A stretch of 64,000 nt of DNA from Bacillota bacterium (GTDB lineage: Bacteria > Bacillota > Clostridia > Acetivibrionales > JAEXSP01), in NCBI GenBank assembly GCA_023453795.1, contig JAEXSP010000019.1, positions 186,001 to 250,000 of the forward strand, in the 5' to 3' direction. The position numbers and the translations under genes were made by a program. The notes beneath the pieces are model-generated. The model was not told the origin of the DNA. It did no database searches and was given only the letters and a program-made list of their open reading frames with translations. Shown piece by piece: positions 57,347 through 64,000 of the stretch (within the stretch, counting starts at the first letter, position 1; the number at the start of each line of letters is the position of its first letter).

Positions 57347-58186
57347 TTACCACATTCCTTCAATGCCCTCATCTGTTATTTTTATAGCCCCCTCTTTTAA
57401 AAGCCTTCCGACAGCTCTTTTAAAAGCTGCCTTACTCATGTTCATTTCAGCTTTTATATGTTCCGGAGAGCTTTTGTCATTAAGAGAAAGAGTTCCATTC
57501 CTTAATTTCAACCTATCCATAATCTTTTGAGCATCGCCCTCTATTTCATTGCAGGCCTTTTCTCTCAAGCTCAATTCCAGCTTTCCATCCTGCCTTACCT
57601 TTTTAATTCTTATATCTACGCTGTCGCCTTCTTTATAATTGCCGTACAACTCCTTTTTTGGAATCAACCCTTGATATTTGTTGTCTACAGCTACGAAAGC
57701 CCCCAGCTCTTTACTGATACTATAGATGGTTCCATGAACTCTATCATTTTCTTTGTATGGCGATTCGCTGCTTAAGATATTATATATATTCATAGTTGCA
57801 CATAATCTGTTGCTGCTATCTATATACAACGCAACTAAATATGAACCTCCTGTTATAACCTTACCTACCTGTTCCCTAAAGGGCAAAAACAAGTCTTTCT
57901 CCAATCCCCAATCTAAAAAAGCACCGATATTTGTAGTTTCCACTACTTGTAAAAAAGCCAGTTCATCAATTGTAAGCTTTGGCTTCTTTACCGTACATAT
58001 CATTCTGTCTTCTGAATCCTTATAAACAAATACCTCTATTTCGTCACCAACTTCAATATCCTGCGGTACCTGTTTTTGCGGCAGTAAAACATCATCGCTG
58101 CTTTTATCGCTTTTTGTGTTCAGATACACTCCCATCCGGGTCTTTCTTACTATTTGCAGTTTCTGGATTTTCCCTAATTCAATCAT
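57347..58186 (-). CDS. CvfB-type S1 RNA-binding protein
   Basis: The 279-residue protein has three S1-like OB folds (about 1-60, 65-130, 145-205) and a C-terminal winged helix (about 220-279, SPEHIKAEMNMSKAAFKRAVGRLL). NIGAFLDWGLEKDLFLPFREQ and LIPKKELYGNYKEGDSVDIRI resemble CvfB, known as a virulence-regulating RNA-binding protein in staphylococci. ATG 58186 follows GAGGG at five bases; an upstream ATG is 12 bases earlier. Confidence 0.88.
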   Translation of the reverse strand: MIELGKIQKLQIVRKTRMGVYLNTKSDKSSDDVLLPQKQVPQDIEVGDEIEVFVYKDSEDRMICTVKKPKLTIDELAFLQVVETTNIGAFLDWGLEKDLFLPFREQVGKVITGGSYLVALYIDSSNRLCATMNIYNILSSESPYKENDRVHGTIYSISKELGAFVAVDNKYQGLIPKKELYGNYKEGDSVDIRIKKVRQDGKLELSLREKACNEIEGDAQKIMDRLKLRNGTLSLNDKSSPEHIKAEMNMSKAAFKRAVGRLLKEGAIKITDEGIEGMW

Positions 58187-58258
58187 CTTATCCCTCATTT
58201 AATATTATTCATTTTGTTGCATTTAGAATTAATTATTTGCATTAATTTATTGCATTAA

Positions 58259-58281
58259 CCCCAAAGGTTACTATTTTGGGG
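58259..58281. repeat. Inverted repeat after the three-helix protein gene
   Basis: CCCCAAA / TTTGGGG around eight bases, between cvfB and the membrane gene. There is no T run, so a terminator role is uncertain. Confidence 0.4.
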
Positions 58282-58325
58282 ATAGCTCTAAAAATTATTA
58301 ATCAAATTCGTTGGCATGTTTTTGT

Positions 58326-58607
58326 TTATGTCCGTTTCTTCCGGGTAATATCAAGTATTACAGCCGTTACTACTGTTGCAACGGTTACGGCAGCCAGCAC
58401 GATAAACATTACAAAATAGCCTGCTCCCTCAAACATTGTGGAATAATAAAAAGCCTTTATATATAAAAGCACTGTAGTACATAATGCAAGTAAAGACGGT
58501 ATGTACTTCAAATACCTTTTATTGGTGCGCTTATCGATCTGTACAATTGAAATGTTAAACAAGCAGCCAATAATTATTGCTATAACATAAAACACTTTTG
58601 ATGACAT
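58326..58607 (-). CDS. Small three-helix membrane protein
   Basis: A 93-residue protein with three hydrophobic segments (about 4-22, 35-53, 60-85) and a basic end (DITRKKRT). ATG 58607 follows GGGG and is favoured over an upstream extension. It lies 25 bases after azlD on the same strand and may be cotranscribed. No family recognised. Confidence 0.65.
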   Translation of the reverse strand: MSSKVFYVIAIIIGCLFNISIVQIDKRTNKRYLKYIPSLLALCTTVLLYIKAFYYSTMFEGAGYFVMFIVLAAVTVATVVTAVILDITRKKRT

Positions 58608-58632
58608 TCTATTCCCCCAAAAAATCAAGCTA

Positions 58633-58944
58633 TTATAGTTTTAAAATCAGTTTAAATAAGTATACTACCAGTACCGATCCTACCGCAACAGTCAATAGTC
58701 CTCTTTCAAAATAGGCAAGTACAAGCGCTGTAACCAAGCCAGCCATGGATGAATACAATGTCCCTGTAGAACCTAGAATCGCAGGAAAAGTCATAGCTCC
58801 CAAAACAGCATAAGGCACATAATATAAAAACGATCTTATGAAGCGGGACTTTATCTTTTTATTATACAGGGTTATAGGCAAGGCTCTTGGAATATATGTT
58901 ACCAATGCCATAAGAAATACTGCTGTCAATGTCTTTATCAACAC
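58633..58944 (-). CDS. azlD: AzlD family branched-chain amino acid transport protein
   Basis: Small membrane partner of AzlC in branched-chain amino acid export. Four short helices in 103 residues, with VTYIPRALPITLYNKK at the N-terminus and VLGAMTFPAIL. Starts GTG at 58944 with GGAGG ahead and overlaps azlC by seven bases, giving tight coupling. Confidence 0.9.
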   Translation of the reverse strand: MLIKTLTAVFLMALVTYIPRALPITLYNKKIKSRFIRSFLYYVPYAVLGAMTFPAILGSTGTLYSSMAGLVTALVLAYFERGLLTVAVGSVLVVYLFKLILKL

Positions 58945-59660
58945 TCTTCCTCCCCTCTCGGGAAGAGCAGTGCACCAAGACCTGAAGCAGCCACAGTCAC
59001 TATAATAATTACCCAGCCCTTGGATATTTGTTTAATCAAAGGGAGCCAATTAAATGCAGAGCTTAACATTACCGAAGCAAGAACCACCGTCAACGCCGCT
59101 TTTGATTTTTTGGATGCTGGTACAAAAAGTGCAATGAACATGCCATATAAAGCCACTCCCATAGATTGTCTCATTATGTCAGGAAGAATTGACTGTGTAA
59201 GTGCTCCTAAAGCAGTCCCTAAAGCCCAGCCCCAATACGGGCAGGTAACAAGTCCAGCCATGTATGGAAAGGTGATTTCCCCCTTCTCCAGTGATGCAAC
59301 CGCAAATGTCTCATCCGTTATTCCAAATGCCATAACGCTTCTTTTTAAAAGAGTTATGCCTGGAACAAGCTTCTGTGAAAGAGAAAGCGACATCAGCATA
59401 TAACGGATGTTTATAACAAATGTAGTAAGCGTAATTTCAAAAAGTGTTGCATTTGCAATTATTAAGCCGGCTCCTGCAAATTGCCCTGCAGAAGTAAGAT
59501 TTGTCATGGATATAAGTATTATTATCCAGACATTCATCCCGCTGTCAGCCATCATCAAGCCAAAAGTGAAGGATACAGGGATGTATCCCAGCGCTATTGG
59601 CAGCCCCTTATTGATACCAATAAAAAGGTCATTATAATTTTTTCTTGTTTTTGTCTCCAT
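58938..59660 (-). CDS. azlC: AzlC family branched-chain amino acid permease
   Basis: Large subunit of the AzlCD exporter. Seven or so helices in 240 residues; GLPIALGYIPVSFTFGLMM at the N-terminus and FGITDETFAVA near residue 120 are typical. ATG 59660 follows GGCGGG; a possible upstream TTG is less likely. A weak promoter (GTGACA - 17 - TATTAA) lies at 59682-59710. The palindromic site at 59731-59754 is between azlC and the Cys-rich gene. Confidence 0.9.
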   Translation of the reverse strand: METKTRKNYNDLFIGINKGLPIALGYIPVSFTFGLMMADSGMNVWIIILISMTNLTSAGQFAGAGLIIANATLFEITLTTFVINIRYMLMSLSLSQKLVPGITLLKRSVMAFGITDETFAVASLEKGEITFPYMAGLVTCPYWGWALGTALGALTQSILPDIMRQSMGVALYGMFIALFVPASKKSKAALTVVLASVMLSSAFNWLPLIKQISKGWVIIIVTVAASGLGALLFPRGEEEC

Positions 59661-59681
59661 TTTGTCCCGCCTGGCCAAATG

Positions 59682-59710
59682 TTAATATTTTACTTGAAAT
59701 ATCGTGTCAC
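59682..59710 (-). promoter_or_regulatory. Probable promoter of azlCD
   Basis: Minus strand GTGACA - 17 bases - TATTAA, about 20 bases ahead of the azlC start. Confidence 0.55.
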
Positions 59711-59715
59711 CCCAC

Positions 59716-59744
59716 TTGCATATTCGAATACTATGTATTATAAT
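59716..59744 (+). promoter_or_regulatory. Sigma-A promoter of the Cys-rich mini-gene
   Basis: TTGCAT - 17 bases - TATAAT, directly overlapped by the palindrome at 59731-59754. Confidence 0.8.
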
Positions 59745-59754
59745 TAATACATAG
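59731..59754. promoter_or_regulatory. Perfect 24-bp palindrome over the -10 box (operator candidate)
   Basis: CTATGTATTA - TAAT - TAATACATAG, ten perfect base pairs each side. It covers the -10 of the plus-strand promoter and starts 21 bases upstream of the azlC -35, so one repressor could control both genes. Confidence 0.7.
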
Positions 59755-59787
59755 TGCAAAAAGCATCTAATGCAAAGGAGTGTTAGT

Positions 59788-59958
59788 ATGTTGAACTGTA
59801 ATTATTGCATATATCTCAAATCGCATTCTTTCAATAATGAAACTTGCTCACATGATAACTTCATTTGCGAGCTTACCAACTACATTTTCACCGAAGATAT
59901 CGAAGAACTGAACATTGAATATCCATGTTGTAAATCAACGCTCTCATTAACCTTATAA
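59788..59958 (+). CDS. Small cysteine-rich protein, 56 residues
   Basis: MLNCNYCIYLKSHSFNNETCSHDNFIC opens with C-x2-C and later C, C; the end holds a CC pair in YPCCKS. Seven Cys and two His in 56 residues suggest metal binding. ATG 59788 has AAGGAGTG ahead. A strong promoter and palindrome precede it. Its end overlaps recO by six bases, convergently. No family recognised. Confidence 0.7.
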   Translation: MLNCNYCIYLKSHSFNNETCSHDNFICELTNYIFTEDIEELNIEYPCCKSTLSLTL

Positions 59959-60690
59959 TGTTTTTAAAAAATCCAATTTTTTGTAGTCTTTTTCAAGGCG
60001 TTCTCTTAAATATCTTTTCAAGATACGTTCCAGATCGCCTTGAACAGAGTCCGATACGCTAAAATTGAATAGCTCTCCTGCGGCCGAATAGATAATGTGC
60101 TGCAGCGCTTTTACTGTTCCGGGATTGATTCTTATGGATAATTTGTCATGCATCCCGCAATTGCGGCATAAAAGTCCGCAGTGCCTGAAACTGAAATTCA
60201 TTTCTCCTTCATCGGCTCCGCACATTGTGCAATTATTAACATGTGGTGCATAGCCGAGAATCTTGAGCATTCTTAATTCGAAAATTCTTATCAGAAGCTC
60301 CGGCGGCTGGTTTGACTTTGCAAGCATATGCAGGGTATTCAGAACCAATTGAAGTAATTTGGAGGAAGGTTGATTCTCCTGTATCGCATCATTAACAAGC
60401 TCAAGGATATGTGCCGAATATGTAAGCTTAACAACGTCATTCCTCAGTTCGTAGAACGGCTCAATAACATCTGCAGAACTGATTGAATATATTTCCCTTC
60501 CTTTGTAAAGAACAAAGTCACTGTAGCATAATAATGCTGTGCTTGCGACAAATTTGCTTTTAGTCCTTCTGGCTCCCTTTGCCGCTCCGCTTATTCTACC
60601 GTGACTTTTTGAAAATATTGTTATTATCCTGTCTGCCTCACCTGTATTGACTTCCTTTATTACAATTCCTTTAGTTTTTATATAGCCCAT
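59953..60690 (-). CDS. recO: DNA repair protein RecO
   Basis: Helps RecR load RecA on SSB-coated gaps. N-terminal OB fold (GIVIKEVNTGEADRIITIFSKSHGRISGAAKGARRTKSKF), helical middle, zinc site C-x2-C...C-x2-C (NCTMCGADEG and LLCRNCGMH). Length 245 is standard. Follows yqzL and era as in Bacillus. Confidence 0.95.
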   Translation of the reverse strand: MGYIKTKGIVIKEVNTGEADRIITIFSKSHGRISGAAKGARRTKSKFVASTALLCYSDFVLYKGREIYSISSADVIEPFYELRNDVVKLTYSAHILELVNDAIQENQPSSKLLQLVLNTLHMLAKSNQPPELLIRIFELRMLKILGYAPHVNNCTMCGADEGEMNFSFRHCGLLCRNCGMHDKLSIRINPGTVKALQHIIYSAAGELFNFSVSDSVQGDLERILKRYLRERLEKDYKKLDFLKTL

Positions 60691-60710
60691 TTTTACCAGC
60701 CTGTCACATA

Positions 60711-60851
60711 TTAATTGCTTAATGCAACCTCTTCACCGATAATAAGTTCCTCGCTTTTTACCGGAGCTTTTCCTTCAATCTCTTTAAAAAGCATATAAGC
60801 ATCGATACTACCTGTATTCTCAAATGTTTTCCAAATTATTTCCTTAAACAT
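60711..60851 (-). CDS. yqzL: YqzL-like protein, 46 residues
   Basis: MFKEIIWKTFENTGSIDAYMLFKEIE has the YqzL pattern W-x2-F-x3-G-x2-x-A-Y-L-F-K. GGGGG lies ahead of the ATG. In Bacillus yqzL sits exactly between era and recO, as here; function unknown. It is too short to appear in routine ORF searches. Confidence 0.85.
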   Translation of the reverse strand: MFKEIIWKTFENTGSIDAYMLFKEIEGKAPVKSEELIIGEEVALSN

Positions 60852-61057
60852 ATGTGATTCCCCCTTGTATCTTCTTTGTGAAAGACAATCCGATTATTGA
60901 TCGGATCATACGGCTGAAACAAATCAGCATTCAAGGAGAAGCTTCTTTAAATGCTGTGTTATATATAGATTTCTCTAAAAAACTTATTGTATACTTGAAA
61001 AATTAATCAATGCAAAATTTTTCTATACAATTCTTCACACAGCTAAGGAACAATTTT

Positions 61058-61951
61058 TTATTTTGTGTATCCAAGTGATTTCAACATAAGATTGTTATTC
61101 CGCCAATCCGGTTTAACCTTTATCCATAGTTGGAGATAAACCTTTGTTCCAAGGAGCTTTTCTATATCAACCCTGGACTGGCTGCCTATTCTCTTCAGCA
61201 TTTTTCCTTCCTTGCCTATTATAATCCCTTTATGCGAATCCTTTTCACAATATATGTTGGCTTGAATATCAATAATATCTTTGTTCTCACGCTCTTTAAA
61301 GGATATTACCTCTACTCCCACCCCGTGCGGAACTTCGTCATTCAGAAGATTCAAAATTTTCTCCCTGACAAGTTCAGCCACAATCAGTTTTTCAGGCTGA
61401 TCGGTAAGCATATCGTCCGGAAAGAACTTAGGGCCCTCAGGAAGAGCATCTTTTATTTCTTTAACTATGATTTCCGTTCCTTCATTGTTAAGCGCGGATA
61501 CCGGAATAATGGCTTTGAAAGGCATCAAAGCTGTAAAAGCGGCAATGATGCCCAGCAATTGATCCTTTTTAACCAGATCTATCTTGTTTATTATTAAAAA
61601 TACGGGCGTCTTAATATTCTTTAATTGTTCAACAATCTTAAGATCACCCATTCCCGGCTTATTGTCGGTAGCTTCAACCAAAAAAAGCACAATGTCCACT
61701 TCATTCAGGGTTTCATAAACAACATTGACCATATATTCACCCAATTTGGTCTTGGGTTTATGTATTCCCGGCGTATCAATGAATATCATTTGCGACTCAT
61801 CATCTGTTATTACTGTTTTTATCGTGTTTCTTGTTGTCTGCGGCTTGTCCGACATTATGGCGATTTTTTCGCCTGCAAGCTTGTTCAGAAGCGTTGACTT
61901 GCCGACATTTGGCCTTCCTATGATAGTTATGAAACCGGATTTAAATGCCAT
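61058..61951 (-). CDS. era: GTPase Era
   Basis: Essential GTPase for 16S rRNA processing and 30S assembly. P-loop GRPNVGKSTLLN (9-20), T-rich switch PQTTRNTI, DTPGIH, NKID, SALN, and a C-terminal KH domain with GIIIGKEGKMLKRIGSQSR. Length 297. ATG 61951 follows GGAGG and is preferred over an earlier ATG. The cdd stop at 61975 is 23 bases upstream. Confidence 0.97.
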   Translation of the reverse strand: MAFKSGFITIIGRPNVGKSTLLNKLAGEKIAIMSDKPQTTRNTIKTVITDDESQMIFIDTPGIHKPKTKLGEYMVNVVYETLNEVDIVLFLVEATDNKPGMGDLKIVEQLKNIKTPVFLIINKIDLVKKDQLLGIIAAFTALMPFKAIIPVSALNNEGTEIIVKEIKDALPEGPKFFPDDMLTDQPEKLIVAELVREKILNLLNDEVPHGVGVEVISFKERENKDIIDIQANIYCEKDSHKGIIIGKEGKMLKRIGSQSRVDIEKLLGTKVYLQLWIKVKPDWRNNNLMLKSLGYTK

Positions 61952-61974
61952 TAATATTTCCTCCATAAGTTATA

Positions 61975-62373
61975 TTATAACGATGCTTGGAATTCAATAA
62001 ATGCATTGGGCAGCAGCTCGTCCAATGTATATTCCTTATATTCACCGTTCTTTTTTGAACAGATTATCTTCATGCTTTTATCTGCAAATTCAGCAAGAAC
62101 CTGTCTGCATATTCCGCATGGGAATATATAATCCTCACTGTCGCTTGCAATAGCTATTGCAGTAATCTTTAATTCTCCTTCGGATACAGCTTTGAATACT
62201 GCAGTTCTTTCAGCGCAATTAGTTGCGCCGAAGCTTATGTTTTCTATGTTAACACCGGTAAATAGCTTTCCGTTCGAAGTCAGAAGCGCCGCTCCGACTT
62301 TAAATCCCGAATAAGGAGCATATGCTCTGCTTTTTGCTTCATCAGCTATTTTAACCAATTCCATACTGTCCAT
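61975..62373 (-). CDS. cdd: Cytidine deaminase
   Basis: Salvage enzyme, cytidine/deoxycytidine to uridine. Zinc and catalytic residues: Cys and Glu in NCAERTAV, and PCGICRQ; substrate segment YSGFKVGAALL. 132 residues. ATG 62373 is favoured by GGAGG six bases ahead over an in-frame upstream start. It adjoins dgkA. Confidence 0.95.
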   Translation of the reverse strand: MDSMELVKIADEAKSRAYAPYSGFKVGAALLTSNGKLFTGVNIENISFGATNCAERTAVFKAVSEGELKITAIAIASDSEDYIFPCGICRQVLAEFADKSMKIICSKKNGEYKEYTLDELLPNAFIEFQASL

Positions 62374-62390
62374 ACTCATCCTCCGGTTTA

Positions 62391-62768
62391 TCAAAATAGT
62401 CTTTCAATCAAACTGATTGCTTTATCAAAGTAAACAAGATACCCGACAATTACAGAAACAATTGCAGCTACCAGCACAGCGCCTGCAGCTACATCTTTCA
62501 CTATTTTAGCCTTGGGGTGGTATACCTCGTCTACAATTATGTCTGTCAGAACTTCTATCGCAGTGTTAAAAAGTTCGCAAATCAATACTCCACCTGCTGC
62601 CAAGGCTACCATAATGCATTCTGTTTCGGAGATTTTCAGTATAATGCTTGCTGCAATAACAAGTATAATAACCGAAATATGGATTTTCATGTTTTTTTCA
62701 AATCTTATTGAATGAATTATACCATTAAATGCATTTGTAAAGCTGTTTGCCAGCGTTTTATTCTTCAT
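62391..62768 (-). CDS. dgkA: Diacylglycerol/undecaprenol kinase family protein
   Basis: Small trimeric membrane kinase; Gram-positive members phosphorylate undecaprenol. Three helices, ISETECIMVALAAGGVLICELFNTAIE with the catalytic ELxNTAIE and DVAAGAVLVAAI (VDxxxPKAKxxKDxxAGAV). 125 residues. In order between ybeY and cdd. Confidence 0.94.
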   Translation of the reverse strand: MKNKTLANSFTNAFNGIIHSIRFEKNMKIHISVIILVIAASIILKISETECIMVALAAGGVLICELFNTAIEVLTDIIVDEVYHPKAKIVKDVAAGAVLVAAIVSVIVGYLVYFDKAISLIERLF

Positions 62769-62771
62769 AAA

Positions 62772-63272
62772 TCAATCCTCTGCGGTGTTCCGTTGCAGCC
62801 GCATTTGCAGCAAAACTGTTTCCTGCTTGCCGAACATTATTTTTGCTTCATCTTCCTCCTCATGATCATAGCCTAAAAGATGAAACATTCCGTGAGTCGT
62901 TAAGAATGCCAATTCCCTTTCGAAGGAATGACCGTATTCTTCCGACTGTGTTACAGCCATTTCAAGGGAAATCACTATATCGCCCAAAAGCAGGAGTTTT
63001 TCGTCCTTATTATAATCTGCTTCTTTAATTTCAAGCTTTCCGTTTGAACCTTCCAGCAGCGGAAATGAAAGAACATCCGTCGGTTTATCAATCCCCCTGT
63101 ATTGCTTGTTTATTTCCCTGATTGAAGCATTATCCACAAGAGTTATACTTACTTCTGAAGGAATATTGAAGCCTTCTATCTGCATACTTGTTTCTACAGC
63201 CCTGTTCAATAGCCCGTTAATATTATCGGTTATAGCAAATTTCTTTTGAAGATTTTCAATCAGTATCGGCAA
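62772..63272 (-). CDS. ybeY: Endoribonuclease YbeY
   Basis: Single-strand RNase for 16S rRNA 3' processing and quality control. Zinc motif HGMFHLLGYDHEEE (three His). I choose the TTG at 63272 as start: AAGGAGG lies eight bases ahead and translation then begins PILIENLQKKF, the usual N-terminus; the ATG at 63311 would add 13 residues and overlap pgpH by 56 bases. Length 166. Confidence 0.93.
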   Translation of the reverse strand: MPILIENLQKKFAITDNINGLLNRAVETSMQIEGFNIPSEVSITLVDNASIREINKQYRGIDKPTDVLSFPLLEGSNGKLEIKEADYNKDEKLLLLGDIVISLEMAVTQSEEYGHSFERELAFLTTHGMFHLLGYDHEEEDEAKIMFGKQETVLLQMRLQRNTAED

Positions 63273-64000
63273 TTTCCGTGCCTCCTTCATTTTCGTTTCT
63301 GCTTTCTTCACTATTTTCTATATTATTGACATCATTTGTTTCTTCCGAAACCTTATCTTTTTCCTTAATTTCAGGATATTCCTCCCTTTCGTGGAATATT
63401 CCGCTTAAAACCTTCATAAATCCCTTTGCTATATTGTCAAGATCCTTAAGCGTCAGGTCGCATTGATCCAACTGCCCGTCATCCAGCTTATCCTTGATTA
63501 TCTTTCTTACAAGTCCTTCTATTTTTCCTTCTGTTTTGTCAATCATTGACCTTACAGCTGCTTCTACCGAGTCTGCAAGCATGACAACAGCCGCCTCCTT
63601 TGAAGAAGGCTTGGGACCTGAATACCTGAAATTATCCTGTACAACAGACTCTCCCTTTTCACCTTTTTTGGCCTTGTGGTAGAAGTATACAACCAATGTA
63701 TTTCCATGATGCTGTTGGATTATGTCTCTTATAGCAAGGGGTATCTTGTATTTCAATGCAAGCTCAACTCCGTCATTTGTATGGGAAGTGATTACAAGTG
63801 TGCTTAAATTTGCAGTCATCCTGTCATGAGGGTTGTCCGACAACTGATTTTCCATAAAAAAGTTTGGCCTTTTAAGTTTGCCTATGTCATGGAAATAAGC
63901 ACCTACGCGGGCTAAAAGCGCATTGCCGCCAATGGATTCAGTCGCAACCTCCGCAAGATTGCCTACCATAAGACTGTGGTGATAGGTTCCCGGCGCCTCC
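63256..64000 (-). CDS. pgpH: PgpH-type 7TM-HD cyclic-di-AMP phosphodiesterase, C-terminal part
   Basis: C-terminal 248 residues of a 7TM-HD protein whose start is beyond the right edge. Visible: HH in GTYHHSLMVGNLAE, the HD pair in AYFHDIGKLKRP, HTNDGVELA, QQHHGNTLVVYFYHKA, and MLADSVEAAVRS. This set matches PgpH/YqfF, which hydrolyses c-di-AMP in Listeria and others. The tail (about 60 residues) is Glu/Asn-rich. Overlaps ybeY by 17 bases. Confidence 0.92.
   Translation of the reverse strand, partial: EAPGTYHHSLMVGNLAEVATESIGGNALLARVGAYFHDIGKLKRPNFFMENQLSDNPHDRMTANLSTLVITSHTNDGVELALKYKIPLAIRDIIQQHHGNTLVVYFYHKAKKGEKGESVVQDNFRYSGPKPSSKEAAVVMLADSVEAAVRSMIDKTEGKIEGLVRKIIKDKLDDGQLDQCDLTLKDLDNIAKGFMKVLSGIFHEREEYPEIKEKDKVSEETNDVNNIENSEESRNENEGGTEIADTD

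Noticed and set aside
1..64000. CRISPR array, transposase-bearing insertion sequence or prophage
   Set aside because: No set of spaced identical direct repeats, no transposase or phage structural genes among the recognisable proteins.

Overview
The window reads as a chromosome segment of a low-G+C, spore-forming member of class Clostridia. The evidence is gene content: the six-cysteine peptide SCIFF with its radical SAM maturase ScfB (a hallmark of Clostridia), spoVS, an SpoIIIE/FtsK translocase with the neighbours ylzJ and tepA, a SpoIID-domain protein, strong AGGAGG ribosome binding sites and CCA-encoding tRNA genes. Gene neighbourhoods (lspA-rluD-pyrR-pyrB, dgt-dnaG-rpoD-trmK-nif3-rnpB, pgpH-ybeY-dgkA-cdd-era-yqzL-recO) are classical Firmicutes housekeeping blocks. 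A relative of Acetivibrio/Ruminiclostridium is my guess; no species can be named from sequence alone.

Layout. 1-1566: pyrimidine regulation on the minus strand (pyrB cut by the left edge, a heptamer-repeat spacer, pyrR, and a PyrR attenuator with a clear sigma-A promoter). 1700-4631: a three-gene, A+T-rich accessory island (zinc-knuckle protein, beta/sce7725-like protein, sce7726-like PD-(D/E)XK nuclease) lodged between pyrR and rluD. 4853-20927: core genes on the minus strand (rluD, lspA, a peptide-binding lipoprotein, pgeF, spoVS, ymdB, rny, an ATPase lacking Walker A, folD, a YgiQ-type radical SAM protein, a TPR protein, ftsK/spoIIIE, ylzJ, tepA, a peroxiredoxin). 21029-24303: nitroreductase, a degenerate rhomboid, a YitT protein and small membrane proteins. 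24475-28073: a large secreted C-type-lectin protein bracketed by two copies of the 3' end of rnpB, which looks like an integration scar.

28036-36816: rnpB, nif3-like, trmK, an orphan small gene, two tRNAs, a ferritin-like mini-protein, rpoD, dnaG, an intergenic region with a candidate structured RNA, dgt and DUF6514. 36882-48477: a small membrane protein, panBCD with a leader hairpin, secDF, an HD phosphohydrolase, a gamma-carbonic anhydrase-like protein, scfB/scfA, a TIGR04086 protein, yajC, tgt and queA. 48633-54217: a SpoIID/LytB protein, then a lysine-riboswitch-controlled plus-strand operon (asd-dapA-dapB-ACT regulator). 54320-59958: YesL-like protein, tRNA-Leu, a DUF486 protein, a secreted protein made of two almost identical 78-residue repeats, GNAT, CvfB, azlCD and a cysteine-rich mini-protein with a palindromic operator. 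59953-64000: recO-yqzL-era-cdd-dgkA-ybeY-pgpH, the last cut by the right edge.

The best candidates for something undescribed are the three-gene island at 1700-4631, the rnpB-flanked insertion at 24636-28073, the putative structured RNA upstream of dnaG, and the Walker-A-less ATPase between folD and rny. No CRISPR array, insertion sequence with transposase, or complete prophage was seen.
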